Source: Lucinisca nassula
Taxonomy: Eukaryota; Mollusca; Bivalvia; Lucinida; Lucinidae
DNA: 64,000 nt
Direction of reading: 5' to 3'
Assembly: GCA_963580285.1 (NCBI GenBank)
Contig: OY757014.1
Coordinates: 13,592,725-13,656,724 of the forward strand
This document shows positions 42,149 through 53,429 of this stretch, piece after piece; positions within the stretch are counted from its first letter, which is position 1; each line of letters opens with the position of its first letter. The notes below the pieces were generated by a model, which saw only the letters and a list, made by a program, of their open reading frames with translations, made no database searches and was not told where the DNA came from. A program made the translations under genes and the position numbers.

Positions 42149-42400
42149 AATCAAATCAGCTTTATTTTTTCTCAGAATACATACAGTATTAAATGAGAAT
42201 TGTCAAAATACAAAATACAAATACCACATGGCGTAGCATATAAGTAAAACAAGGATTTATCTTTAAAGTATAGTCCATCTGTTTGTACAGATTGAATATT
42301 CTGTAAGTACAGACTAAAGTGTTGGTACAGGATAAAGATTTAGAAGTAGGGGGAAAGGAAGTAAGTGTTTAGCCTACCAAGGGAGAAAAAACCTCCAATA
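42145..42400 (-). mobile_element. Possible LINE 3' region
   Basis: ACTCAATCAAATCAGCTTTAT is the complement of an AATAAA-like site followed by a (TTGA)-type tail. The downstream sequence AAATACAAATACCACATGGC has no coding frame. Confidence 0.35.
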
Positions 42401-42816
42401 AAATAAGTTATGTTATGCCGGTCAGCTCGAGAAAGGCACTTATGCCATATGTTCCTTACCAGGCTGTTCATCTAGGTAAGCGTGCCTTAAAGCTTTTGAA
42501 ATCAATTGAGAAATGGTATACTGTGCAACATCAACACTGTGGTTAACATAACAAAGCAACAACCGACCAGAAAATGCACAATTTTATGCCAAAAACCCCG
42601 GCGTATCAAAAATGTATTAATTTTAACATGAACTAGATAGGCGTCACGTGGGGTAGCCAGGTTTTGCTCGGATAGAGCCAGAAGTTGTGCCTCGTTTTGA
42701 CAACAATGCACTTGCCCCTAGACCAGTGCACATGGCAAGGCTTAACCAACCGTTTTAGGGCAGTGGCGACCTATTTACACAGTAACATATTCAAACATTA
42801 ATTTAGCCAGCTTGAA
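42401..42816. other. No recognisable feature
   Basis: Low-copy sequence. Small frames have no domain. Confidence 0.4.
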
Positions 42817-43290
42817 TAGAAGTGAATTTGTTTTGTTTGTTTGATGTGAGGTTTTACGTCCCCGTCAACATTGTATAGGTCATTTTGGAGACGTTGCTTC
42901 CAATTTTGTGAGACTTTTGAATGATCAGGAATCGATACCATTAACCCATAGCTCCCATCAGAGACACCAAAGGGAAAGAAATACAAACATGAAATAACAA
43001 GACCCAAATTGAAGCATCAATAGCGGAAAGCCAAAAAGGACAGTTACTTTCACACAAAATGGCCTATTGGCTATCCAAAACAAAAAAAACATGTAAGCGA
43101 TACACACTGTCAAAGACAAACCATATCAAAAATAAACCGCGACAGAAGAATTCGCGAAACGAATTCCACTTAGGGGCTTAAATCGATTTTACGCGGCCGC
43201 AGTCCTCGCCATTACTTCCGTCGCGATTTAGACGAATACTTTGTTCAGTCCGCATGAAGGACTCCTAACTCGTCAGTGCAATAGAATTCC
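42817..43290 (-). mobile_element. Family H retroelement 3' region with A inserted
   Basis: GAATAGAAGTGAA begins the minus-strand 3' end. After a small A insertion H resumes at ATGATCAGGAATCGATACCA and runs to GCGATTTAGACGAATACTTT and CCGCATGAAGGACTCCTAAC. Confidence 0.75.
42831..42920 (-). mobile_element. Family A, strongly 5'-truncated, inside H
   Basis: TTTTGTTTGTTTGATGTGAG to GTGAGACTTTTGA: only the 3' ~90 bases of A are present, inserted near the H terminus. Confidence 0.8.
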
Positions 43291-43485
43291 GATATTTGTT
43301 TCAGCTGGAGCATATCTGGGGCATTCCTTGGCGTCGGATGCAGAACATGAAACCCTCTGCACAGAATCTGTACGAACTGGAAGCAGTCCTACATCACGAG
43401 TGGTAAGAGTTGACGATTCATCAAATTCGACGTCTGACCGGTGGGATGAGACGTAGGGTCTAGGAATCTTCTGCCCTGTTCTTAA

Positions 43486-43575
43486 ATATGTTCTAGAAAA
43501 GGGTTATCATTTTGCAGCAAATAATTCACAACAGAACTGAAACGCACGGAGTGTACAGTTTTTCTGGGCCAGACT
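43486..43575 (+). mobile_element. Family T fragment
   Basis: TTCTAGAAAAGGGTTATC, CACAACAGAACTGAAACG and GGGCCAGACTG match one T unit's first third. Confidence 0.6.
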
Positions 43576-43619
43576 GTTAAAGTCACTAAATAACACCAAC
43601 TGCCAGTATATTAAACTAA

Positions 43620-43740
43620 TGACAACGAACACAAAGTGAGATAGTGACGTCTTCGCTATGGATTCATGACGTCAGTGACGTCATAATCAATTTAAAGTTA
43701 TCAGAAGCAAATGTAAAGTGGATAATGTCCCTTTACTGTA
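43620..43740 (+). repeat. Repeat AB with two TGACGTCA
   Basis: GACGTCTTCGCTATGG and AAGTTATCAGAAGCAAAT recur at 52610-52730. Perfect TGACGTCA at 43667-43674 and 43676-43683 here. Confidence 0.6.
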
Positions 43741-44789
43741 AATGTACTTTTACTTTAATGATACTTTCTTTTTGGTGTGTTGATATTCGAAAAGAATTAC
43801 CAGTAATGAAAAAAAAAATAAATAAATATCATATATATTACTGTGTGACTATCACTGAAATCAATGGATGTTCGTTGGTAAAGACTGAATATGGATGATT
43901 GTCCAAAGATAAGGCATTGTGAATAACTTCCAACTAAACCATGTTTTGCATGTCATTCAACACATTATAACTCCGTAACAGTTTTAAAAACCAGTTTCCA
44001 GTGATCTCTTGCAATGCAATACCATTTAGCTGTTGCCTCTCCACAGGACACCAAGACCACTATCTTACTTGTTAGTATCATCTGTTTATCATGCGACATC
44101 GTTTATAAGCAGTGGATAACGTCGTGTAATAAAAATCGTGTTACCACATGTATAATAATACTTTAGCGGGATTATGTAACGTCATGACGACGTCCATGTC
44201 AACCATGCATTTTTTTGTGAAAAAATTGTCAAATTTATAGGCGTTAAAATCCAATTTTAAGAAGTCATATGATAAACAGAATCTTAGACTCGTGGACATT
44301 TCATATGAGATTTTTGAAACTCGCCGAAGGCTCGTGTCATAATTTTCATATGAAATGATCATTCGTGTAAGCTCCTTCATATCTATTGCACTGTTAAGAT
44401 TTCGTTTCACCAGCTTCTTACTCATTCTTGATATTGTCTTGTCCCCTCTCTAGCTTTTTTTTGACTCTCTTTGCTGTTTCCAAGAGACTTTGTTTTAACC
44501 CAGTGCATGCATTTTCATTCTACTTCCAATGTATTCCATCCATCTTTGTTTCTTTCTTTCTACTTTGTCTTTGATATGTCTCGGTCCCCATGCTACTCGT
44601 ATGGGACCCAAAGACTTTTAGGCTGTGGTCTTCAATCCTACCGTATTGGCCATCCAGCGACAGTTTATCCCCTGCTGGCATCTTCTCACTGAAAATTAAC
44701 TCTTCTCTGAGCACCTGCCACTGTAGTTTATCACTCTTCTCTGATCACCTGCCACTTTAGTTTATCAAATTCGACCATAGATGTGAAGG
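43741..44789. other. No recognisable feature
   Basis: AT-rich low-copy DNA. Small frames at 43644-43898 and 44141-44425 have no recognised motif. ACTCTTCTCTGATCACCTGCCACT at 44699-44757 is a short local duplication. Confidence 0.4.
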
Positions 44790-45090
44790 CAGTGATCAGA
44801 TGATCAGAAATCGATACAATTAACGCACAGCCCCCATCCCATCAGAGACACACAAGGGAAAGAAACACAAACATGAAATAACTAGACAATGGAAGCATCA
44901 ATAGCGGAAGCCGAATGACAGTTACTTTTACTATCCAAAACAAAAAGATATAAGCGATACACAACCTCACAGACAAACCATCAAACAATCAAACAACCAC
45001 AAAGATGAAACAACGATAATGACTCGACAGCAAGAAATACTGAAATGCTGGTGCCAAAAGAAAACCAACAGTTAGACTGCCATGGCTAAC
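44790..45090 (-). mobile_element. Family H retroelement 3' region, eroded
   Basis: GATCAGAAATCGATACAATT, GGGAAAGAAACACAAACATG, GACAGCAAGAAATACTGAAA and AAAACCAACAGTTAGACTG are spread over ~300 bases with internal deletions. Confidence 0.7.
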
Positions 45091-45197
45091 TCCTTTCCTG
45101 CTGTATAAAACTATCCACACCCATTTCTGACTTAAAACAAATCGGATAATATGATGTAAATGGGCCCCGTCAAGCGATTTTGGTACTTATCGCCTAT

Positions 45198-45266
45198 GCG
45201 AGCAGCAAAGGTTCAGGCGAGCCTGTGCATCCGCGCAGTCTCGCCAGAACCTTCGCTGCTCGCTCA
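45198..45266. repeat. GC-rich hairpin
   Basis: GCGAGCAGCAAAGGTTCAGG pairs with the inverted TTCGCTGCTCGC / AGAACC arm around TGCATCCGCGCA. It is unlike the other foldback families. Confidence 0.6.
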
Positions 45267-45414
45267 TACAAGCAGTGAATCAAGAGGAACCTTCAGACAG
45301 AAAGCCATATCCCTGGCCCCTCTGAATGGCTGGGCATGCGCAGTTAAAATTTGTCATGACAGAATGCTCGAAGACACAAATTCGCTTGGCGGGGCTCAAA
45401 TTAAAGCTTCACAA

Positions 45415-45594
45415 TCACTCATCAGAAACCCTCATCTTTTTTCCAACTGCATTTTTCTTTGAATTAACTCTTGCATCGTTATCCTGCTGTCTTCCCGTTG
45501 TTCTTTCTGTCCTTTCAATTTTTTTATCTTTCACAGCCTTTATTTCCTTAATTTCAGCCTTCAACTTCCTCATTTCATCCTTCAGCTGTGCCAT
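45415..45594 (-). pseudogene. Coiled-coil coding relic
   Basis: The minus frame from the ATG at 45594 encodes MAQLKDEMRKLKAEIKEIKA then KDKKIERTERTTGRQQDNDA and ends KKMRVSDE at 45415. Heptad-like spacing of L/M/I residues predicts a coiled coil. Upstream the frame is open to 45651 and then broken. It may be an ORF1/Gag-type remnant. Its relation to the gag relic at 46133-46701 on the same strand is unproven. Confidence 0.4.
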
Positions 45595-45834
45595 TTCTGC
45601 ACCTACCTGTCCACCAACAATGTGTGATTCTTCCCCACTCTTCTTTTCCCTTCAGTTTCTGTTCATCACTCTGATCTATCAACACTTGCATTCCCTTTCG
45701 CCATATTCAATCTGTCTGAAAACTCTGCTACCCAATGCCTATATGACCCCTACGAGTTACACAACAAAATTTATCCAATTCAATTTCTTTTCCGTCACGC
45801 GAATGCTATCATGTTGTACATACCACTTACAATT

Positions 45835-46095
45835 GGAGCACTGTGGTGCAGTGGTAAAGCATCGGAAGTGAGTTGATCGAGAGGTAGCCGGTTCGATTCC
45901 CGCAAGCATCAGGTGTTGTTTCCTTGAGCTAGAGACTTTATCTACATTGTATAGTACTGTTTATACCCAGGAATAGGAAGAAAAAAGGACCACATGGAAG
46001 ATTAGTACTAGTACTAAAAATGTTACCCTCTATAATTAAAATCGATGATAATTATTATAAGTAGTAGTAGTAGAAGTAGTAATAGTAATAGTAGT
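45835..46095 (+). mobile_element. Family Q tRNA-derived SINE
   Basis: Head GTGGTGCAGTGGTAAAGC, B box GGTTCGATTCCC, then GGTGTTGTTTCCTTGAGC, TACCCAGGAATAGG and a TAGTAGTAG-rich tail. Same family as 24921-25125, opposite strand. Confidence 0.85.
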
Positions 46096-46132
46096 ATGGC
46101 TGCTGGTTGACTTCTTCCATGCTGATTTCAGT

Positions 46133-46701
46133 CTAACATCTGGCCCCTTCCAACCTTTTCTGTCTGTTAATACTCCCACAAATTTTATTAAAGGTTTTTT
46201 TTTTTTTGCATTTTCTTATATATCTTCCCTTATCAGCGAAATTTACTCCTGTCAAAACAATCATTCTGTCTTGTTTACTTAATTTAGCAGTTTTAAGGCA
46301 AATATCGCAGATGGAAGTTTTATGTTTAGTTTTCAAGTTTGCTGTCTTTCAGATCAAAATTAGCAATATACTCTCCAATGCGGAGACCATATTTTCTCTT
46401 ATAGTTCTAAAAATTTTCAAAGTTATTTAAGCTATCTATCAGCTCATCATCAAGTAAATATTTGCCCCAAATTCAAACAATATACACATACCATTTTCAC
46501 TGTTCATATAATCCATTCCCAAATGTTCACATCAGTTCACAAAATAATTTCCCATTCATCACGTGGAAGATTCAGTGCCACAGATACTGCTTGTTTGTCC
46601 TTACTCAAATCTGTTATAACTATTAAAGTGTGTGTCTCCTGTTTCCATAATTCATAACATTTAGACTCTGTTAAGGTTGGAAGACTTAACTCTGTAACCA
46701 T
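46133..46701 (-). pseudogene. LTR-retrotransposon Gag relic
   Basis: ATG at 46701 opens MVTELSLPTLTESKCYELWK and ITDLSKDKQAVSVALNLPRD, with a stop at 46537. Shifted frames continue DELIDSLNNFENF, YGLRIGEYIANFDL and, from 46336, LKTAKLSKQDRMIVLTGVNF plus ADKGRYIRKC. The order LPxL..YExWK, KQAxxVALxLP and LSxxDRxxVLTGVxF matches the Gag protein common in mollusc and cnidarian LTR elements. Several frameshifts and stops make it dead. No pol is seen nearby. Confidence 0.6.
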
Positions 46702-46711
46702 TTTCTGCTGT

Positions 46712-47012
46712 CACATCACGCAAACACGCCTATATAATTCTGACCCCATTGAACCCAATTTTTATATAGTTAAACTGGGGTTTACAGGGGTAAACCTTAT
46801 TTTTCTTATTTCGGCTCTAAAATATTGTGTGCACTCGTTAGAACCGCCTCACTGAGGCGGAGGCGGTTCAAACGTGTGCCCACAATCTATATTTTGAGCA
46901 GAAATAAGAAAAATATCACAATTTTTCATCTTAAAATCTTTGTTTTTGGGGGGGGGGGGGGGGGGGCGGTAAAAGTGACAATGTTTTTGTAGGCGTGTTT
47001 TCGTAATGATCT
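46712..47012. mobile_element. Family B foldback element with G-run
   Basis: Outer CATCACGCAAACACGCC and GGCGTGTTTTCGTAATG. The central GGCGG stem is partly duplicated (AGGCGGAGGCGGTTC). A run of about 19 G at 46948-46966 sits where other copies have a short T/G stretch. It abuts the Gag start. Confidence 0.85.
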
Positions 47013-47142
47013 GCTCGTATCTCAATAAACAACCATTTTCTGTTACCTGTTACTTCACCAATTCTTCACAGTCCCATTGTATATAACTCATTTACTATCT
47101 ACTTCCATGTAAAAGTATCATTTGCTTGCTCTGCTACCATTG

Positions 47143-47411
47143 TTTGTTTTGTTTGTTTGATTTGAGGTTTAACGTCCCTGTCAGCACTGTAAAGATCATT
47201 TTGAGACATTGCTTCCAATTTTGTGGGACTTTTACCCGACACTGAGAAGAAATGACATCTCAAGCACTGTCGCCCAATGAAACCAATAGAGTTTATAAGC
47301 ATAGACGGGCCGACTCGCACCGCTTTGCCTGGACAGGCTTATATCCTCTAAGCTGTTTACCAGTACTCGTGTGCGGGTCGGTTGCAGCTCTACGTGGAAG
47401 CATCATGCAGA
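47143..47411 (-). mobile_element. Family A retroposon, slightly 5'-truncated
   Basis: TTTGTTTGATTTGAGGTTTA to AGCATCATGCAGACAAC; the last ~35 bases of the sense 5' end are missing. No clear TSD. Confidence 0.8.
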
Positions 47412-47447
47412 CAACTGTCAGTAAATTAATTTGATGACAACACTCAA

Positions 47448-47686
47448 TAGAAGTAAAGGCAATGATCAGGAATCAATACAATTAACGCACAGCTCCCATC
47501 AGAGACACCAAAGGGAAAGAAACACAAACATGAAACAACAGACCCAAATGGAAACACCAATAGCGGAAAGCCAAAAGGACAGTTACTTTCCCACAAAATG
47601 GCCAACAGGCTATCCAAAATGAAATAATATAAGCGACACAAACACCCAAAGACAAACCATAACAAAAATAAACCGCGACAGAAGAA
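47448..47686 (-). mobile_element. Family H retroelement 3' end
   Basis: AATAGAAGTAAAGGCAATGA to AATAAACCGCGACAGAAG, truncated and joined to the K sequence CCTGTTTAGGAAAAATGTAA. Confidence 0.8.
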
Positions 47687-47822
47687 CCTGTTTAGGAAAA
47701 ATGTAAGCAGGAAAACTGAATGAATCGATATGACCTAAATGGTGTTGACCGTCGAATTCCAGGAAAACAAACGTTTTTGCCGATTTGTACGTTCTTAATT
47801 ACAAGAGGGAAATAAAATGACA

Positions 47823-48767
47823 GTTGTCATGGCCGAGTGGTTAAGTAGAAGTAAAACAAAGATCAGGAATCGATACAATTATCTTACTCCACCCACCAAA
47901 GACACCAAAGGGAAAGAAATACAAACACCAAGCGACCAGACCATAATGGAAACCTAAACAAAGGAAGGCCATAAGGACAGTTACTTTCCCACAAAATGGC
48001 CATATGGCCATCCAAAATTAAAAGACACAAGTGATACACACAGTAAGTAACAAACAACAACATAAATAAATCGCCACAGAAGAACCGCTTTGGAACGGTC
48101 AGCGGAAAGATTTCCACTTGGGGGGGGGGGGGGGGGGCTTAAATCGATTTTACGTGGCCACAATCCTCGCCCTTACTTCCGTCGCGATTTAGACAAATAA
48201 TTTGTTCAGTCCGCATGAAGGCCTCCTAACTCATCAGTGCAACATCTCTGTGAACACAAAAAATCAAAGAACCACAGAGGTGAGACAACGGTGAGGACTC
48301 GACAGCAAGAAACCACTGAAATGCTGGAGCAAAAGAAAACCAACAGTTAGACTCCGATGGGCCCGACCAGAGACAGAGCATCAGGCACCAACCAACTTTA
48401 CCAAGAATTAGATCTCTCTAATTCACAATAAGCCTTTACGTTGGAGCCGTCATAGAATCTGAGGCCTGACCCACCGGCGTGCATTTAAAGAGGGAAGCAA
48501 AGTTGCCAACCGTGATTGGGTTAACTACCATGCATGCAGTCTGTCGTATAACATCCATGTTGTACCCAATCTTTTTATATCGAAGAATGATTTTACGAAA
48601 TTGGGTGCTGAAGTCATTGCGGTTATATATTTTTCTGAATTTATATACTAAGTCACCATAAAATTCGGTTTCCGATAGACCTTGTTGCAGAAGAGATTGG
48701 ACCATAAGGCGATGGACTAGAAATCTATTGGGATCTTCCCGCGCAGGTTTGAATCCTGCCGACAAGG
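47823..48767 (+). pseudogene. tRNA-Ser gene split by an H insertion
   Basis: 5' part 47823-47845 (GTTGTCATGGCCGAGTGG); 3' part 48705-48767 (TAAGGCGATGGACTAGAAAT to CCTGCCGACAAG). The break is in the D loop and TAAG is duplicated on each side. The gene is destroyed. Confidence 0.85.
47846..48704 (-). mobile_element. Family H retroelement, 859-bp copy with exact ends
   Basis: The minus strand begins in coding sequence (SLLQQGLSETEFYGDLVYKF, then FSTQFRKIILRYKKIGYNMD and TACMVVNPITV) and ends in a long 3' region terminating GTTTTACTTCTA, with no poly-A. TAAG duplications at 47842-47845 and 48705-48708. The LLQQGISE..FYGDLVYK segment is the C-terminus of a PLE-type RT as far as I recognise it. 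A G run of ~19 lies at 48119-48137. Confidence 0.85.
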
Positions 48768-48884
48768 ATTTATTATTATTATTTTTCCAATCGTCATTTT
48801 TGTCGCGCCTGCTTTCAGCATTGGTGTCCGTTCGTTCGTCAAGCGACCATCCTTGTGTTGACCATAGTGTTAAGTCATTCACTG

Positions 48885-49480
48885 ATGCTACTTGGTACAA
48901 ACTCGAATCTTGGACTGACAACTTTACTGCAAGCGCCCATATTTGACCGTGACCTACATTTATCGTTCGTTGGCTTTGTGAACTATTGATTCAACGCGTG
49001 CGCTCAACCAAATGTTCAAATCCATATCTCAAGAACTATTTGAACTTTATAAATGATACTTGGTACAAACCTGCATCTAGGGATGGCAACTTTAATGCAA
49101 GCTTCCACATTCGACCTTGGCCTACAATCCATGGTTCACCGACTTCGTGAACTATCGCAACAAGCCTAGCGTTTACTCTAATGTTCATGTACATTTCTCA
49201 AGAACTATTAAAGCTGCATTAATGATATTTGGTTCAAACTTGCATCTAGGGATAGAAACTTTATTGCAAGCATCCATATTCGACCTTGGCCTACATTCCA
49301 TGGTTTACTGACTTCGTAACTATCGCACCAAGCCTAGCGTTTACTCTAATGTTCATGCGCATTTCTCAAGAACTATTAGAGCTGCATTAATGATACTTGG
49401 TGCAAACTTGCATCTAGGGATGGAAACTTTAATGCAAGCATCCATGTTTCACTTTGACCTAAATTTCATGTTTCACTAAC
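48885..49480 (+). repeat. Family M tandem units in K copy 3
   Basis: Four units with CATCTAGGGATGGCAACTTT, ATGCAAGCATCCATATTCGA and TTCTCAAGAACTATTA. Confidence 0.75.
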
Positions 49481-49609
49481 TTTGCGCCCCCTAAAGTGTG
49501 GGAATTCTTGTTAGAATACCGTTTTCCCTTGGGAGGTTATCCCAAACGCTTCCTTTTTTAGAAGCAAACTCTTCTATTCTTCTTGGGACCTGGGGATCAG
49601 TGTTGACGT

Positions 49610-49835
49610 CTTCAAAAACAAACTTCCAGTATCACCTTTAATTCACGTGCTCTGAACCATCTGTAATGATTCCTAACGTCTGGACTGCTCGATTCACGAA
49701 TGGAAGTAGTGTCGGTCACGTCTTCTAATTAGGTGTTTGTTTGTATCATCGATCGACTGTACACCCTGTCTTGCCTTTGGTCGTTTTCACTGGTATAAAC
49801 CATATGGGTCTTGAAACTGACACACAAGCGTTTCA
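49610..49835 (-). pseudogene. LINE ORF2 linker fragment (in K copy 3)
   Basis: Complement of the segment at 23905-24114. ACGTCTTCTAATTAGGTGTT and GGAAGTAGTGTCGGTCACG are recognisable, with more frame damage. Confidence 0.6.
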
Positions 49836-50344
49836 CATGTGAGCAAGGTCAGAGGAAAGAAACAAATCCCTAAATCGTGTCATTAGGTCTCGCAAACCAT
49901 CCATACCCGCAACTTGAGAGATATGTGTTTTTAAACAATGAGGGTTATGTCATTATCAGCTTTGCCGATCGAACCCTTAACTCGCCTAACAGGGGTCCCA
50001 GAATTTTGTAAACAATGGATGGCGGGTGGGAAGGTTGACAACTATGGCCAGGTATTGTTAGTTTACTGTATCCAAAAGCTGCTGTTTTGTTGATATGCCT
50101 GTTTGGTACCCCGACTGGGTACATTCATATTGCTCCATTCAATGGCTTCACCACTCCAAGTCTCCATCGACAAAAATGTGAACATTTCTATTTTGCATTA
50201 TCATAGACGAAGATGAATTAAAAGCCACCGAGATATTCTGAGCCAATATGATCTGGTGGGCGGTAAAAACAAAAACAAGGTACAAAGTCGTACATGCAGT
50301 ACGAAACAACGCTCAGTGAACTATTTATCTTACCTGCGAAGAGG

Positions 50345-50700
50345 ACTTCAGATGGGTTTCGGTAACCGAGTGCTGAAGGACGTTAGTTGATATACCCTTT
50401 AAGGTGTTGAATGGACAACCTGGCAAACAGCTGTGGGTTGGAAGAACCGGTATGTGGGATGGTAGGTCATTCCAGTGGATGATAGTCTGGAAGAAGGGGA
50501 GGGGGTGTGAACTTGTAGTCTTTCAGAGTTGTGATCTCCCTGGTTCTTTGTAGGACAGGTGATCAGATAGTTAACAGGTAGTATTGCTGCAAGGTCTTAT
50601 GTGACCTTATACAGGAGGACCAGCCGACTGTCTATTAGTCAATGGGGCACCAGTAGAGATCCTGTAGCATTGCAGACACACTAGATATGTGCCAGTAATA
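50345..50700 (-). pseudogene. LINE ORF2 C-terminal fragment (in K copy 3)
   Basis: The reverse complement carries the same IIHWNDLP-type end and GTCTGCAATGCTACAGGATC start as 23085-23450. It serves as the second empty site for the A insertion at 16608. Confidence 0.7.
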
Positions 50701-50726
50701 AACTGTTTGACGCATATGACCCAGAG

Positions 50727-50775
50727 ATATAGAGAGACAGAGAGAGAGACAGAGAGAGACAGAGAGAGAGAGAGG
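50727..50775 (+). repeat. Interrupted (GA)n
   Basis: GAGAGACAGAGAGAGAC repeats, the inverted counterpart of the (CT)n tract at 22999-23058. Confidence 0.9.
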
Positions 50776-50934
50776 GGGTTGACGCGTCGTTAAACACGAA
50801 ATCATCATCATCATCCCTTATCATATATGTTGTTACGTTGATGATTCTGATTCTTCCTCCTTTTGCGTTGTTTATTTTAGTTACGTTTGTCCTTCCAGTT
50901 TAACATTTGTCATGTTGGTGATTCTGATTCTTTC

Positions 50935-51957
50935 CCCTATTATGTATATTGCTCTTTTTAGTTAGGTTTCGATTTCCTTCTAAAATTGATTTCAATAAGT
51001 GTAGAGATGAAATCGCTGATACCTTGAATGGATTTTGAAATCGATGGTGTAAACGAGAGTATGTTGAGCATGCGGACTGGACAAATTATTTGTCTAAATC
51101 GCGACGGAAGTAAGGGCGAGGATTGTGGCCACGTAAAATCGATTTAAGCCCCCCAGTGGAAATCTTCCACTGACCGTTCCAAGGCGGTTCTTCTGTGGCG
51201 ATTTATTTATGTTGTTGTTTGTTACTTACTGTGTGTATCACTTGTGGTTTTTGGTTTTGGATGGCCATATGGCCATTTTGTGGGAAAGTAACTGTCCTTA
51301 TGGCCTTCCTTTGTTAAGGTTTCCATTATGGTCTGGTCGATTAATGTTTGTATTTCTTTCCCTTTGGTGTCTTTTATGGGTGGAGTAAGTTAATTGTATC
51401 AATTCCTGATCTTTGTTTTACTTCTACTTCTCAAAGAATGGAAACTAGTAAACAAACGCTGTTCTTTTTACTCTCAAAATACGAACTTATTACCTCCTAG
51501 ACCGAAGACGTCTTTACATCATTTTAAACAAGGTATTAACGAATTTTATGAGAAGTTTGTTTTTGCTCCAACAGACAAGACCGCTAACAAAATGGTCGTT
51601 GTTTGATGGCTCAACAATGTTAACACTCTTCAGCAAGAGCTTAGTGGTACTAAGGACTATGAACTACAGCCTTTGGCTATAGATAGGGCTGTAGTTGATG
51701 ACCACATTTTTCATACAGCCAACAAGTTTGCTGTATGTGTTACAGAAGGCCAAGGCAAGCTTCCTACGTTATATTGGTTACCTAAGCTTCATAAAAGACC
51801 ATACAACGCACGGTTTATTGCAAATTCAAACTCTTCTAACATCACTGAACTTCAACCAGAATATGTGCAGTCAGCAAATGACGTCGGCCTATTTGAAATC
51901 TACAGAAAAGAGAGAATATCCGCAGAAAAAAAGTTCAACCGCGATCAATTTTCTAAT
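50935..51957 (+). pseudogene. Penelope-like RT N-terminal region, best copy, split by H
   Basis: 50935-51070 encodes RFRFPSKIDFNKCRDEIA-type sequence. After H, 51425 onward gives LVNKRCSFYSQNTN, INEFYEKFVFAPTDKTANKM, a stop, then AIDRAVVDDHIFHTANKFAV, TEGQGKLPTLYWLPKLHKRP and YNARFIANSNSSNITEL. The frame then runs through the K-specific QPEYVQSANDVGLFEIYRKE tail to 51957. No palm-domain catalytic aspartates. Confidence 0.75.
51071..51424 (+). mobile_element. Family H retroelement 3' end inside the PLE fragment
   Basis: TGCGGACTGGACAAATTATT to GATCTTTGTTTTACTTCTAC, sense orientation. The flanks (ATGTTGAGCA / TTCTCAAAGAATGG) are contiguous, apart from a few bases, in K copy 1. Confidence 0.85.
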
Positions 51958-52301
51958 TAGAATGATGCCGATCCTTGTGGGAATCGGATCCATTCACTTC
52001 TGATCACCAGTAATAAGCCACCAGATGGGCTCAACACAAGGTAGACTCAACGCTGTTTCTAAAACACACTACGGGCCCATTAGTCGATTTATATTAGTTT
52101 TGCTGAGATTCACTGTCATGCTTTCAGTTTGCACTTATTTTGCAACATTTGATGATGGCAGTCGTCAGGTTCTGGCAAAAGAATGTGCACTGTACTAGTA
52201 AACCGCTAAAATATGAGCCTGTTTAGGAAAAATGTAAGTAGGTAAACTGAGTGGCTCGATATGACCTAAATGTGTTGACCGTAAGAGGGAAATAAGTCAC
52301 A

Positions 52302-52383
52302 GTTGTCGTGGCCGAGTGGTTAAGGCGATGGACTAGAAATCCTTTGGGATCTTCCCGCGCAGGTTCGAATCCTGCCGACAACG
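52302..52383 (+). tRNA. tRNA-Ser (AGA) copy with one stem mismatch
   Basis: Acceptor GTTGTCG/CGACAAC perfect, A and B boxes perfect, anticodon AGA at 52335-52337. One anticodon-stem pair is broken (ATGGA against TCCTT). A T10 run follows at 52385, a good pol III terminator. It may still be transcribed. Confidence 0.75.
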
Positions 52384-52445
52384 ATTTTTTTTTTATTTTT
52401 TTTCCAAACGTCATTTTTGGCACAAACAAAACAGCTCTGATATGC

Positions 52446-52600
52446 AAAATAGAAGTGGAGACAATGATCAAGAATCGATACAATTAGCCCACAGCTCCCA
52501 TCAGAGACACCAATGGGAAAGAGTCACAAACATGAAAAAACTAGACCCTAATGGAAACATCAATAGCGGAAAGCCAAAAGGAAAGTTACTTAACACTGAA
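52446..52600 (-). mobile_element. Family H retroelement 3' end
   Basis: CAAAATAGAAGTGGAGACAA to GGAAAGCCAAAAGGAAAGTT, then the AB repeat (52610-52730, GGCGACGTCTTCGCTATGGG). Confidence 0.75.
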
Positions 52601-52734
52601 TGAACACAAAGTAAGATGGCGACGTCTTCGCTATGGGTTCATAATGTCAGTGACGTCACAATAAAATTTAAAGTAACCCAGGTTTATTAGAAGCAAATAT
52701 AAAATAGATAATGTCTCTTTCATAACTGTAACCT

Positions 52735-53400
<666 letters not shown>

Positions 53401-53429
53401 CCGTAAAACGTTTCCATGCCTAGGACTGG

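Larger units (their letters stand above)
47687..52301 (-). repeat. Composite repeat K, copy 3 (inverted)
   Basis: Same modules as copies 1 and 2 in reverse: tRNA-Ser, M units, LINE linker, LINE RT C-terminus, PLE RT. It is bordered by tRNA-Ser copies on both sides (47823 and 52302). H copies sit at 47846-48704 and 51071-51424. Confidence 0.75.

Noticed and set aside
45326..45871. 181-codon plus-strand frame
   Set aside because: It is antisense to the coiled-coil relic and runs into the Q SINE head. The S/F/L-rich product is what the complement of a K/E-rich coding strand gives.
48436..48921. 161-codon minus-strand frame as a single protein
   Set aside because: It starts in K non-coding sequence, crosses the split tRNA-Ser 3' part and only then enters the H-borne RT C-terminus, so it is a fusion of unrelated pieces created by insertion.
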